Source: Lunularia cruciata
Lineage: Eukaryota; Streptophyta; Marchantiopsida; Lunulariales; Lunulariaceae
Assembly (NCBI GenBank): GCA_948567375.1
Contig: OX419759.1
Location: 30,853,493 to 30,917,492, forward strand
DNA: 64,000 nt
Direction of reading: 5' to 3'
Part shown: piece after piece, positions 41,440 through 55,052 of the stretch
Position numbering within the stretch: the stretch's first letter is position 1
Layout of the letters: each line of letters begins with the position of its first letter
Position numbers and translations under genes: made by a program
Notes under the pieces: generated by a model
Databases searched by the model: none
What the model saw: the letters and a program-made list of their open reading frames with translations, nothing else
What the model was told of the DNA's origin: nothing

Positions 41440-43800
41440 TTGATTAGTTCCAATGGGATTGAAGGCTCAACCTATGCAAGTTTGCTTCACTTGCAAGGTA
41501 TGATATCTAATCGGGGTTGTAGAATTTTGGTTGATTCTGGAAGTTTAGAGAATTGCATGTCTATGCAAGTGGCAAAGGAATTGGGTATTCCTATCAGGCC
41601 AGTGATTGGAAGTAGTTTGATGATGGCGGATGGTAGAAAGGGTTCTGCATTCCGCACCTTGCATCCTGTTACCTTCAAGATTGGGAAGGAGTATTTGGAG
41701 TGTATGAGGTTTGTAGTGGCACCTCTACATTATGATATCATTCTAGGTCTACCTTGGCTTGAATGTCATAAGGTTCAATTTGATTGGACCCGACACCAAA
41801 TTCAAGTACAACACCAAGGTAGGAATTTCCGATTAGGTTGTCTGGCACCTCTGAGTAAGACACCTAAGAATAGTCAGTCCCAAGATGGGAAGTTTGTCGA
41901 GAAGGTAGCCATAGAGCAAATCTGGAAGGGAGATGAGTCCCAAGATGGGAAGTTTGTCAGGAAGGCAACCATAGAGCAAGCTTGGAAGAGAGATGAGTCC
42001 CTAGAAGGGAAGTTTGTGAATGAAGCAGCCATAGAGCAAGCTTTGGAGGACGATAAGTCTGTATTCGCGGTGTGGATCAAGCCGATTGCACAAGAACAAT
42101 CTGAGGAGGGCCAAGTGCCGCATCAAGCAATGGTTGATCAGATAGTTCAAGAGTTTGCAGATGTGTTTCCGAATGATCTGCCAAAGGGATTACCCTCCGA
42201 TCGAGGTATGCCCTTCAAGATCGAGTTATTGCCAGGAAGTACTCCAGTGAGTAGACCAATCTATCGGCTCTCACCAAAGGAGTTGGAGGAGTTGCAAACA
42301 ACACTTACAGAGTTGTTGGAGAAGGATTTCATACGACATAGTACCTCTCCGTGGGGAGCACCGGTACTATTTGTTCCAAAGAAGGATGGAGGACTTCGTT
42401 TCTGTATTGATTACCATGGGCTCAATAAGCAAACCGTGAAGAACGAATATCCCTTGCCTCGGATCGATGACCTGCTTGATCAACTAACTGGTGCACGCTA
42501 CTTTTCCAAGCTGGATCTTCATAGCGGCTATTGGCAAATTCCTATTGAAGGAGAGGACGTGCAAAAGACTGCTTTTTGCACAAGGTATGGACATTTTGAG
42601 TGGAGAGTTCTACCTTTTGGACTCACTAATGCTCCAGCAGTCTTCATGGATCAAATGCATCAAGTGTTGGAGGGACTATTGGATAAGTCCGTGGTGGTAT
42701 TCTTAGATGATATCTTAATCTATAGCAGGACAGAGGCAGAACATGTGAATCATGTGCGAGAAGTCCTAAGACGACTACGACAGTGGAAATTTTACTGCAA
42801 GAAGTCAAAGTGTGCTTTTTGGCAGAAGGAGGTTACCTTCTTGGGTCATAACATCTCATCAGAGGGGATCAAGATGGAAGAAGAGAAGATCAAGGCCATT
42901 ACTGATTGGCCTACCCCAAAGGATGCTACAGAAGTACGAGCATTCAATGGACTGGCCAGTTTTTACCGACGGTTCATCCACTATTATGCTCACGTGGCTG
43001 CACCATTGACTGACCTCTTGGGAAAGAACTTGAGCTTCCAGTGGACCACCAAGCATGAAGAAGCATTCTAGAAGTTAAAGCATATGGTGTCTTCAAGACC
43101 TATTCTTCAACCATATGATCCTCAACTACCTTGTGTGGTTGATTTTGATGCTTCTAACTTTGCAATTGGAGCTGTGTTGCAACAAGAATTTCCAGATGGA
43201 CTACATCCGATTGCCTTTGTGTCTTGCTGACTAAATACAGCGGAAAGAAATTACTCTGCTCGAGATCAAGAACAACTTGCAATGGTATATGCCACCAAGG
43301 TATGGAGGCATTATCTCTTGGGGAAACAAGTGATCATGCAAACTGATCACAAGCCATTGTTGCAGACCTTACACTTGGAGCACATGAAGAGCCGGCATCA
43401 TCGATGGGAAGAGCAACTCCAATTGTTTGACATCAAACTTGAGTACAAACCAGGTCGGTTCCATGTCATTCCCAATGCTCTATCACGACGACCTGATTTG
43501 AAGGATCTTCCTTTTATCACGGCGGCAATAACAACGGTGTCCATTGACCCTAAGCTCCACAATGAGTTTCAATCAGCTCTATGACAAGATCCCTTCTTCC
43601 AAATGGTACACGGTTGTCTGACAGCATGCGACAAGGAGTACAACACCTTCTCCTTCAAGGAAGGCCTTTTATTCCATGCAGACCAGATCTATGTTCCAGC
43701 CAAAGGTGATCTTCGACTAGTGCGCCTTCAAGAAGCCCATGATTTACCAATATTTGGTCACATGGGAGTGGACAAGACCTTGGGCACCCTCCAACGCCAA
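41440..43800 (+). pseudogene. gypsy-3 protease, RT and RNase H
   Basis: One frame from 41440. The aspartic protease has [12 protein letters not shown] (DSG present). Three diverged internal repeats of a [13 protein letters not shown] unit lie at 41880-42060. RT has [31 protein letters not shown] and FLDDILIYS near residue 420. RNase H has VDFDASNFAIGAVLQQ and QTDHKPLLQ. In-frame stops at 43069-43071 (TAG, usual residue Gln), near 43228 (TGA, usual residue Arg) and 43582 (TGA) fit C to T changes at CAG and CGA. Codon 1 may be internal to a longer Gag-Pol. Confidence 0.88.
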
Positions 43801-45013
43801 TGTTCGAGACTTTGTCCGATCATGTGCGAGTTGCCAACGGAACAAGGCCAGCAACCAGAAGCCAAGTGGACTCCTTCAACCACTCGCCATTCCATCCGCT
43901 TGTTGGGAGCATGTGAGCTTGGATCTCATCACATCCTTGCCAAAGACAAAACAAGGACACACCGCAATTGTGGTGTTTGTGGATAAGCTTAGTAAGCAAA
44001 TCCACTTGGCACCAACCTGTGATACCGTGGATGCTCCAACCTTAGCGCAAATCTACTTTGACAATGTCTTCAAGCATCATGGGATGCCATGTGTACTCAT
44101 CTCCGACCGTGATCCTCAATTTACCGGGAAGTTTTGGCAAGCACTCTTCCAAATACTCGGCACCAAGCTTGCTTTGTCCATGGCCTATCATCCTCAAACT
44201 GATGGACAAACCAAACGCGCCAATCATACATTGGAGGATATGTTGCGGGCCTTTGTCAATGTCCACCATACCAACTGGGATGAATGTCTTGCAGCTGCAG
44301 AATTTGCCTACAACAATTCCAAACAGGCAAGCACTGGATTTTCTCCCTTCTTTCTCAATTTTGGCCAAGATCCGCTTGTTCCAGATTCCCTTCTTGCTCC
44401 CCCTCCCTCTCAGGTTCCTCATACTTCTACATTCTTGACCACAATATCCCAATCTCTCCAACAAGCCAAATCTCACCTCCTTGTTGCTCAAAATCACCAA
44501 AAACAATATGCAGACCATCATCGTCGTGATCTCACCTTTGAAGTTGGTGATAAAGTCATGCTATCCTCTAGTAACCTCCCTCTCCCACTTGATACCCAAG
44601 TTCGTAAACTTGCTCCTAATTGGATAGGACCCTTTGATATCACCCACATTATCTCTCCTGTTGCTTATTGTCTTGCCTTACCTTGTCACATGCGTATCCA
44701 TCTTGTCTTTCACGTTTCCAAGTTGAAACCCTTTGTTCCTAACCCTTCTTCCTTTTCCTCTCGAGTCCAACCTCCTCCTCTTCCTATCCCTATCAATGAT
44801 CATGAGGAGTACAAAGTTGATCGTATCCTTGCGCGTCGCCATATTCAACGAGGCCGTCGCCAACACACGGAGTACAAGGTCCTTTGGAAAGGGTATCCCC
44901 TTCATGATGCCACATGGGAACCTCTTTCTCACCTCCAGAATGCACAGATGGCCATCCAGGAATTCGAAGCTTCACTGGCGACGAGGACGTCACCAACTAG
45001 CGGCGGGGGAATA
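43739..45013 (+). pseudogene. gypsy-3 integrase and chromodomain
   Basis: After a frame shift near 43800, which removes part of the zinc finger, the frame reads DFVRSCASCQRNKASNQ, then the core with VSLDLITSLP, LISDRDPQFTGKFW and HPQTDGQTKRANH, then FAYNNSKQASTGFSPFFLNFG. The chromodomain follows at 44806-44960: EYKVDRILARRHIQRG, YKVLWKGYPLHDATWEP. The translated frame runs a little into the 3' LTR before stopping. Confidence 0.88.
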
Positions 45014-45437
45014 TGTAACAATATGGAGTTTAGTGACGAAGTTAATCGGGCTTACGAAGTAGAGAATAAGACAAAATAGCCTAGAATATTCTAGAAGCAT
45101 CTAAGAAGCTTCTTAGGAAGCTTCCCAACTAGTTAACTTGCGCCCTAAGCAGGTAGCTTCTAGAAGGAAGCTTCTAAAAGCTTCTAACTAGCTTAGCTTG
45201 CACGCCAAGTAGGTGGCTTCTAGAAGGAAGCTTCTTGAGAAGCTTCCTAGTTAACTTGGCTTGCACTTCAAGAAAGCGGCTCAAGGAAGCTTCTTGAGAA
45301 GCTTCAAGGGTCTTGTATGCTACCTATAAATACCAAGGCCGAAGCTCATGCCAGGCATTCGGAGTTTTTCCCTCATTCAAGTGTCCCAATGTGAGTTTCC
45401 ATTCTCCTATTTCTCTCCTCGGTTTTGGTCTTTTACA
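45014..45437 (+). repeat. gypsy-3 3' LTR
   Basis: 424 bp, TGTAAC to TTTTACA, preceded by the purine-rich GGCGGGGGAATA. Confidence 0.93.
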
Positions 45438-46363
45438 ACAATCAAAAATATTGATTCATTCTTGAGATCCAATTTTCCACTACTCCCATCATATGTTGTA
45501 CCTTGTAAGGCTCAATGTTGTAGGTCTTCTTCACCCGGAATAGAAATGTGGCTTCATCATTGATAGGGTTTGTAGGCACAAGTGCCTCTCCAAGTACTTC
45601 CGTCGCAAGTATTGGGTTTTGAGATGGCTTTTCTTCTTGCATGGCTTGATCGTTCCTGAGGATTTGCACTTGACTTTGTAATGTCTCCATGGTCATCTTA
45701 ATCTCTCGAAATTCATTCAACATCCCTTACATTCCTTGCACCAGCTCTTGCAATTGCAGATCAATGGTTCATGCAACACTCAATTGCTAATGTCTACTTC
45801 AATACAGAGTCAATATGATCACTCTGGACGGCGCACAAACTATCAGAACTACCATTGGGACCTCAAAAGCTACCACTCGTTGATAATACTCCTTGCCAAA
45901 ATTCCTAACCACAAAATATCTAAACATCACTTTTGGTCTCACTACATAACGGATTTCTACTTGAGTGTTAGAAGGGAGAAGATTTAGGACATTCACATCC
46001 ATATTATCATAATAGAATGTAGATTGTTAAATCCCACTCTCTGTCATATATCACCACAGGTAGAATCACTGGGTTTGGTGAGTTCATCACCATATCTATG
46101 AATTCTACGCCAAAGTGGTAAACTAGCAATACCCTCATTTTCTCACACTAGATGTACATAACCTTGATGTGGAATGGATTTGGGAATGGAAAGCTAGGTG
46201 CGGGAAATTGTCTTCCCGGTGCATCCGTTTGCTCTCTAAAGTCCTTCCTAAGTCTAACAATTTCCCTATGTTCTACACCCCAAATTACTCAGTTTAAGTA
46301 GTTCATGCTCTTCCAAGAGGGGTGATCCACTCTCTTGGACTAAGACACTCGCTCTAATACCAT
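45438..46363 (-). pseudogene. gypsy-2 Gag N-terminus and leader
   Basis: 45442-45723 on the minus strand begins MLNEFREIKMTMETLQSQVQ and runs to VENWISRMNQYF, a Gag N-terminal coiled coil and core entry cut by the gypsy-3 insertion. The minus-strand leader (45740-46345) is non-coding. Confidence 0.75.
46346..46362 (-). promoter_or_regulatory. gypsy-2 primer binding site (tRNA-Met type)
   Basis: TGGTATTAGAGCGAGTG on the minus strand, one base after the 5' LTR; one C to T change from TGGTATCAGAGC. Confidence 0.85.
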
Positions 46364-47095
46364 TGTAATACTCCAAGGACAAGAGAAGAGAGAAAACACA
46401 AATTACACACTCAACATTTGGTGCCCCAAAGGAGCACCTTCTCTTTATTATATAGACAAAGAGGATCTCCTCTAAGGAAGCTCCACCATAGGATGAGGCA
46501 CACAGATAGATGACATGTTATCAAGCTCCACCCTTGGATTACTTACTTGGATGGGTGACATGTCGCTCTAGGACCTATCTGGTTGGTCAAACAAGCTTTG
46601 ACCGGAGGGAATCTTTTAGGGAATCTTCTTGTAGGAGTCTCAGAATCACATAAGGTACCATTGGAAAGCTCTTGACGAGACAAACCAAGGGGGAGGGAAG
46701 GCCAACTTGTCCTCCATTGGGGGAAAATTTGCACATTTTCAAGGCCTAATTCATCCGTTTAGGCCTCCAAAATTGCCTTCAAAGATTTCAGGCATATTTT
46801 GGTTCCTACTTTATTAGTAGAAGTCCCCTTTTGGTGATATCTCTTTCTGATCTATTTAGTCCATCATGTGTAACATCCTTCCAGATGTTACCAAACCAAT
46901 TCTCACCTTTAAATCATATGTCTAACTATTGGTTCTAAGGTTCTCAAGTCTATTTTGGTTTTTACTCGATTAGTAGAAGTACTATTTTGGTGATACTTCT
47001 ATCTAATCTATTTTGACTATCATGCATAACATCATTCTAGATGTTACCAAACCAAATTTCACATCTAGATCATATGGCTAGCTCATGGTATTACA
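46364..47095 (-). repeat. gypsy-2 5' LTR
   Basis: 732 bp, on the minus strand TGTAATACC to AGTATTACA. A TATATAAT box is at 46447-46454 (minus). Confidence 0.92.
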
Positions 47096-50000
47096 CATGT
47101 GAGTAAATACTACAACATAAAGCAAAAAAATTGACCATGAATATATACTACAACATGAAGCTAAAAAATTTATCATGTAGACCCATGCGTACTTGTTCAT
47201 TAGATAATTCTTGATAATAAACTATATAACATTTTCCTTGCAAGAATACATAAGTTGTATACTTGAATTAATGCAAATTAAATTTGATTGAGATTAACAA
47301 CAAGAAGGAATGCAACTTATGCTACTCCTTACATTGTATTTACTTGAATGACCTAAAATTGATTTGGAGCATAAGATTATGAACTTAAACTTTATTTCTT
47401 TGAAAGAACTAAAACTAGAATGTAAAGTTTTAAAATATATTTGAATTATTGAATTTAATGTACAATGCAAGTATAAAGCTTTATAGGTTCAATTAACATC
47501 CTAATATTAACCCCAAACCAATTTATTATGAGAATTTATTAGAAGGCTCATAAATAGGAGATGCTAAAAAAATAGGTTTTTTATTTTCAAAACTGGTCAT
47601 TCTATAAACTTTATCAAACTACTTGAGCTTTGTATACTAGCTTGAGAAAAACTTACTTTTGAATACCTACTCATAACCAGTTTAATGTAGATTGCAACTG
47701 ATGTATTCTTTTAGGGTTGAAGGTCATCTCAATGTTGATCATATCTCTATCCAAATACAACATTTGTTATGACTTTCAATATTGTTAAGCACATTCAAAA
47801 ATTTGGTTGAAAGTTATTGATTTCTATCTAAAGAATCTAGTGATTTAAAGATCCCATTAATTTTAATTATTTCCTTATATTGTACACAAAATAAAATATC
47901 TTACATATAAGTACCCTTGAGATAAAAAATTTGAACAAAATAGTATAGTTGGGAACTTCTGAATCTCTATAGTCTTGCATAAGTGAGTCTATACCGATAA
48001 TTAATCATAGTATGTTTTGCTCTTATCTTTAGTTAATATTACAAGTTATTTCTTGTATTTAATTTTTTTGAAAGAAATAAAAAATTTCATAAGATTAGGG
48101 TTCAAAATTTAAAATTATTATTATTAAGACCTAATATTAATAAATATTTCTCATTTGGCCCAGATATATAAAATAATCACATCATTTATCAAAATCATAG
48201 TTTGGAGTTAGAATATATTTGATAAATTATATATTTTATTACAATAAATAATTCATTAATACTTCTCAAAGTTCTTTATTAGAGTGATCCTCAAAACAAG
48301 TTCAAGAAATATTACTTCTGCAATCTATTAAAAGATACATGACGTATACAATTTATGGAAATAAAGGAAAACATTCTCAAATCCGAACAAGAAAGCATAC
48401 AATAGGTTCTATGTGCTTCCATTACATGATCGTATCTTTTAATATATCCAAAACAAATATTGGTATGTTATCTATGAGGAAATTGTATCTATGAAGAAAC
48501 TTTTTCTTTCTTGTCTTCTCTTTCTTTCTTGGTTTGTATGCATTTGATTTACTACTCAAACAAATGGAACAAAGGAGGGTCTACATGTTTTATATTACAT
48601 GTGCAAAATAATACTAAAGTGCTTTGAGCATCTTTTAATATGTAGTGAATATTATGGATATATACAATAGTATGCATGCAAAAATGCTTGGCGCATATTA
48701 CTACACATGAAAATTTTGATAACATTGATGTGAATTGGATTTTTCATGTAAAATACCTAGTCTATATTGAGCATTAAGCATCAATTAAATTATATATCAA
48801 CATAAATTCTATCTTGTGAAATTGCACTTGATACATATTAATGGACATTGAGCATTATGATACCTAATATCACTTCTTGTTTTTTGGATTTGCATATATA
48901 AGTGAAAATTGAGGATTATGAGCATATAATACAATGTAAATTTATGCAATACATCATATGAATATATGGATAAAATCACATCAAAGAAAATAAACAAGAA
49001 ATAAAATATAGCATATTTAGAAGTTACAATTTCCTACTTGGTTCCTTCATTAAAAAGCTTCTATATCTAGCTTCTAATGAAAACCAAGGAAAAGCTTTGA
49101 TTTGCAAAGCTTTATATTCATCCCCTACAAAGAGATATTTATTTTTTGAAATCACATCATATTTCTTTCATCAACTTATCATCACACACTCAATAATGAG
49201 ATATATTTGGAAATATCACTCATTTTCAAATCAAAGTCCCAAATTTTTTTTTGGAGAGATTTGTTACAAAACATTTCATCAATCACAAAGGAATGGATAT
49301 TTATCCACTCCTTTGTAATAATCTATAATCTACAAGACTAACTTTTACCAATTTCCTTACATAAAACTTGGGATTATCATGATCCTTTGCATTAGAGGGA
49401 CTATTTCTAAACTCCTAAAGTTAATTAAGCAAATCAACTTATAATAAAAAATTATAATATAGAAAATTCAGATAAATCAAGAAATTTCTTCAAATTAGCA
49501 TAAATAAGTAATAAATTTTTTTATTTCTTGGTACTAAATTTTAGAAATTAAAATAAGACATAAAGTTTGTGATCTGAATTTCAATTTTACTTTTTTTAGT
49601 AATAGAAATCCAATTTTGGAATAAAATGGAGGATATTAAACAACATTACTCAATGTACCAATATTATCTTAAGAATATGCAAAGTCCTCCCTTCAACTAA
49701 ATCTAAAGAATGTAAAAATTTCTTTTCAATTTTAAAATTTTGATATTCAAGTTCTAGTTTTTTGCAAGACTTTAAAAGGATACAAATAAATATGTCAAAC
49801 ATTCTATATTTTTATTTCTTAATACTTCAAAAACTTGAAAGAACCACAAGTCTTCAAGATACAAGACCTTTCTTGTTTGAAGAAAATTTGTGCATCATGT
49901 TATAAGTTTTGAGTTTAGGCCCCATCTTAGAATGAGTGAGAGCAAAATTATCAAGGTTTAGTCATTATCTTAATCACTTCAATAAATTTTCAGGTAATAC

Positions 50001-52099
50001 TTATTTATATTTCTATAAAAATGCAAATTTAGATTACCAAAATAATAGATATCAAATCATATATAGTATGTTCTAAGAATTTTTTATCTAATATTATAAA
50101 ATAAAAGCAAGATACTTGAATTGGAAAAATATTTCATGTAGAATAATGAGTTCATTTATTTTGAATAAAATCTTTATAGATTAGCATAATTTGACTACAA
50201 TTTGAATATTTGTGCATAGACCTTGAAATGAGTATGCTAACAGGTTTGTTGAAGATAGAATATCATCAATATAGCTTGTCTTATATTGTGATATAAAAAT
50301 TTAGTAAAATGTTGGTATATTTAGTACTAAAAGTTATAGAAGATAATCCAACCAAGTTATAATGTCTCATAAAGAGATATTCAAAAGATACCTAAGCACC
50401 TTTTTAGATGAGTAAGGTGTTAGGAACCTTCTTAAGAATTAAGTACCTTGGCTAAGAAATAACTTGACTAGGAAGCTTTTAGTCTTTGATTTTGATCAAA
50501 ACCCGTTAAATACTATCTTATATTAGATAAAACATTAGTATTTATGTACATCTTGACTTACATGTTGATTTCTCTCTAATGATTCTAATGATTGATTGAA
50601 TTAATAAACTAGTGGTGCAACAATTGAGCATCTCAAATTAGAATTGAATTCCAATAACTTAATAAATAAGTGCAAGGAGTAGCATTTAGAAAAAAACAAG
50701 TCATGTCTATTTACTGAAGCCAAAACCATTGAAATCCATTCAATGAGAAGATATCTGCAAGTAGAATGAAGAATTTTTATGTGCAAATAATATACAAGAT
50801 CCACCAAATTACATTTATTATAGGTCAAATTAATTTTAATGTTTTGCACAAGTCTACCATATAGTCTTGAAAATTATTTGTGGGACACGAACAATTTTAT
50901 TCATATTTGTATGAGTCTTGGTAATAGTTCAAGAGAACTCTCGTATATTGATTTCAAATCATAAATACAATAAAACACATATAGAATTACCTTGTGGATT
51001 TGGACCATATTGTTGGGAGTTATTTTCAATTCCAAAATACTATTATGCCAAAGATTCATGATTCTTTAGATTGTTTGATATGCATGGGTTGAAGTTTTGT
51101 AAAAAAATGGAGATATTTATGAGAAACTTGGACAACTAGAAGTTATAAAGATAGCAACTAGATTTGACTCCCTTATGTATTTAACTTTGTGCCTTCACAA
51201 AGTCATGCAAGCCTATCATACACAAGGAAATGAAGTAGCTCCTATAGAAATGAACATTTTTCAATACAAGATACTAAATGATGTTGAAAAGAAAAGATTA
51301 AATTGTAGGAGATGACATGACCAATTGTACAAGCTAAAAAATTGTTCAATTAAAAACCACTAATGTTTATTAAGACTTGTTGCACAACTTACTTGGACTA
51401 GCATTAACTCCAATGGAGTTGAGAGCTAAATATACCAAATAAAACTTATTTGTAATATAATCCCAAACCATCATCATAAGATTTTAAGGAATTGGTAGTT
51501 TAGAAAATTTCAGATTTTTGCAATTTGAAAAATAGATTAAGTCTATATTGCACTAATTAGAGGAATTTTTGTTATGGTTGAAGAAAGAAAAGAAGAAAGA
51601 AAAAGAAAAAGACCTAAATTTGACTCCTAATCCAAAAGTTGTTGCAATTGGGCATATATGAGTATATGGAATCATAAAACTTCAAATTTGCACCTTTACA
51701 TTCTCACAATGTTTAAGGATTATCTTAGCTTAATTGTTACTATGCTTAAGTTGACTAGACAAGATGATAAATTCAAGTGACTACAAAAGGAAAAGTCTTA
51801 AGACCTAGAATAAAGATATATCAACTATTATAACATTTGACATGGAAGATAAATACATTAGTGTAGTTTCTATTAAGCAAGGTATTAATAAAGAGATATA
51901 AATTTCTATAGTTTAGATCAAACAGATAATGAATATTGATTATGTAAAGATGAAGGCCAAATTAGAAGGCGGTAAAGGAGATCCTTCAAGAGTTGCAAGT
52001 GACTTTTTAGATGACTTTTTCTTCAATTTTTTATTGAGAAATGCCATTTAAAATAGATTAAATTTTTCCTTCTTATAATAAATATATATTAGTAGACCT
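47096..52099. other. AT-rich stretch, no gene recognised
   Basis: Strongly AT-rich with only short frames. Isolated motifs suggest heavily decayed retroelement DNA, but nothing here is assignable by eye. Confidence 0.45.
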
Positions 52100-53740
52100 T
52101 TATTTTTCAAATAAATTCCAAAATATTTGGAAGAATATAATAAAGCTCATAGAGAAGGATTTCATCCAACACAATACCTTACTTTGAGAAGCACATATGC
52201 TCTTTGGTGTAAAAAAGACAATGAGGTTCAATTTGCAGCATCTACCATACATTGAATAAAAAAATAATGAAGAATGCATATATTTTGTCCCAAGTATATG
52301 AATTTTATTCAAATGAGTGGAGTAAGTCTCATCACTAAGTTGCATCTTCTTAATAAATATTGGTAAATATTCATCTCATATAAAGATGTGTCTTAAAGTT
52401 TTTCAAAGGATGGACACTCTAAACAGATGGTCCTTCCCTTTGGCCTCAATAGCCCTTGTAGTATTTATAGATTAGATGCATAAAGTACTCAATGGATTAC
52501 AAGATAAGTTTGTTGTGATTTTAAACAACATCAATATATATGGTAAGACAAAATAGAACATTACACTTGTCTTAGCAAAAAGGTATGATATTTATGCAAG
52601 TGGAAGCTATTTTATCAAAGTCAAAACATGAGTTCTTGAAAGAGGATGTACATACTTGAATCACAAGGATTTGGCTAAAGATTCAAGATGAAGAGGAAAG
52701 ATCAAAGCTATCATAGATTTAAGGTGAGATTTAGGTTAACTCCAAGAGATTCTAATGATGTTCAAGGATTCAATTGATTGATGAGCTCTTATTGAAAATT
52801 CATATACAAAATTTCTCACCCTTCAGCAAGGATATCAATATTTAATAGAGTGATAAGAAGAACCTTGTTTTCAAAAACATAAGGACTTGGTTACAAATCA
52901 TTCTTACAATCACATGATCCTAAGTTACCTTGTGTAGTTAATTTTGATGCTCCTACCTGTACTATTAAAGAATTCCTACAATAAGAGTTTGTGGATAGTT
53001 AATACTTTACTATATTTACCTTACCAAGGTTAAGTTCTATCAAGAGAGATTACACTACTTGTGATTGAGTAACTATATTTGAAATATATGTTATTAAGAT
53101 ACACCACAATTATTTATTATGATCATGTAACCAAACCACAAGTCATTATTACAAAGAATTTACTAGGAGCACATAAAGAGTTTTAATTATCAATGGGAAG
53201 AGAAATCCCAACTAATGATATCAAATTAGAATACAAACTTCAAAAGTTTTGTCATTGTCCTTAGTGTTCTTTTTCATTTAGTCAATTTATAAACAACTTC
53301 TAGATTTTGCAATTACATCATTAATATGGTCAAACTAGAAGAAACGTACAAGTCAAAGGGTGGAACCAAAGGATTATAGATTTTTCAAAGATTTTTTATT
53401 GATTTGTATAGAAGTTTAGTGAACCTAAGACAAGTCTATGTAATAGAAGAGATACATAAAGGAAAAAAATGCTGGTTCATTTGGAGAAATGTAAACATCA
53501 ACCTTCCAAATTAAAACTAAATATAAAGACATTAAATCACTTTGAGTCCAAAGTGACCTATTTTGAATATTGAGTTGAGTCTACTGAAGAAGAAGTTACT
53601 TGAGCATTGACAAAGAACATTCCATCTATTAATTTTGTGCATGATGTTCTTAAAGACAAAGGAAATTTCTCTTCTTGTTCAATCCTTAGTCATCTTGTTT
53701 GCATAGACGCTCATATTTGAGGAGAGGTATCACATCTCAA
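52100..53740 (+). pseudogene. Heavily decayed gypsy pol relic (RT-RNase H)
   Basis: Scattered across three plus-strand frames are IEKDFIQ (52150), FGVKKDNEVQF (52200), LPFGLN (52435), DKFVVILNNINIYGK (52505, the FIDDILVYS position with both Asp lost) and VNFDAP (52940, RNase H). Order and spacing match gypsy pol. The AT-rich, stop-laden state is that of a very old copy that has lost most C residues. Confidence 0.65.
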
Positions 53741-55052
53741 ATTATAATTTAAAGTGGTGTGAAAATTGGTAATCTTGTTGGTTACTTGTACCTTAATGTA
53801 AATTTTGGTGTGAAGTGTTTACTTAATCAGATCACTAAGCCAAGGCCAAGGCAAAAATTTGACAAGAACCACCAATAACAATTTGATTAGAGTTTTGAAT
53901 TGGGTGTTTGAGCCACTAAATCACACTAAATTCAAGACATTGTGAAGCATTGGAGTTATCTCAAGGTAGACCTTTGATTATTTTCTCAAATACAAAGCAT
54001 AAAACAACAATATAATTATCCTTTTGTAGAGTAAAATTTAAAAGAAAATCTTGGATGGAATGAAGATGCCTTAAGGCACTTGTGAGAACCTAATAATTAT
54101 CAAAGTGAACCAATTTAGGAAGAAATAGGTCATTCTCACAAAGATACAAGTCCAAAGTAGTTAGATGCAAAGAGGAATGCCACAAATTAGTCCTTTAATG
54201 TTGCATCTTCAACCTCTTGGGAATAGAGACAAGTCAAAGTCAAGGGTGAAGACATCACCAGGGTGCATCACCAAAAATGGGAATTACATTTCTCAAAATC
54301 ACACAAAATAAAAATGGAAATTTTGACAGTGATAATTCATTCCAAAGGTGTCAATCCATTATAAATAGCTTAGTTGCAATATCCAACATTGAACATATGT
54401 TCTACCCTTCTCTAAAGATATATGTTATCTAAAGAGGACTTCACCAAAAGTGTTAGCTCTTTGTGTGTGCGTTCTTTAGCTATTGATATTACTACAAAAT
54501 TTAGGAATTCCATCATGACACTACTTCTTGGAGGTTTGATACAAATGTCAAGGATCAAAAAGCACAAGGCATTCAACCATTCTATACACAAAGGTTCACC
54601 AATAATTGCACAATAGCAAAGAGAAGATACTACAAAAACAATTGAGAAGGCCATAAAAATCTTGCACTCTTGTACTTATTCATCTTGTATGGAACTGAAT
54701 ATAAAGTGCTTCAAATGCCTAGCTTAAAAATCCATTGACACTCAATAGTTACAGAAGTTACCAAAACTAACTAATTTTAGTTCTTAAATTTGTCTGACTA
54801 ACTACTATCTACATTATCTAACTAATAATACCAAGAAATTAAGATGAATATCATGTCCACTTGTCTTCCTCCTCCTTATTTGCAATGATATATAATCTAT
54901 ATGTTACCTCTCTCAATTCTAGTTTAATAATTTTTCTAATCTCTAAAGTTGGCCTTTGTTGATTTTTTGCTTACCAAGTTGTAACCTTCAACTAATTGTA
55001 TCTCAGCTTCTCCATCATCTCCACTATTAACTTCTATAAAATCTTAATCCCC
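53741..55052. other. AT-rich stretch, no gene recognised
   Basis: Only short frames without domains. Nothing supported. Confidence 0.4.

Larger units (their letters stand above)
39820..45437 (+). mobile_element. Ty3/gypsy chromovirus nested in gypsy-2 (gypsy-3)
   Basis: Two 424-bp LTRs (39820-40243 and 45014-45437) differ at about five positions, and a perfect ACAAT target duplication flanks them (39815-39819 and 45438-45442). A met-tRNA primer site, Gag with knuckle, protease, RT, RNase H, integrase and a chromodomain lie between. Pol is broken by three stops and a frame shift despite the young LTRs. It sits inside the gypsy-2 gag, in the opposite orientation. Confidence 0.95.
34864..47095 (-). 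mobile_element. Ty3/gypsy chromovirus, old (gypsy-2), interrupted by gypsy-3
   Basis: LTRs at 46364-47095 (5') and 34864-35561 (3'), TGTAATACC and TATTACA ends on the minus strand, with a perfect CATGT target duplication (34859-34863 and 47096-47100). The internal order on the minus strand is Gag, knuckle, protease, RT, RNase H, integrase, chromodomain, all with stops or frame breaks. The LTRs differ by an indel of roughly 30 bp and many substitutions, so it is older than its nested guest (39820-45437). Confidence 0.93.

Noticed and set aside
44042-44521. 159-codon minus-strand ORF
   Set aside because: Antisense shadow of gypsy-3 integrase.
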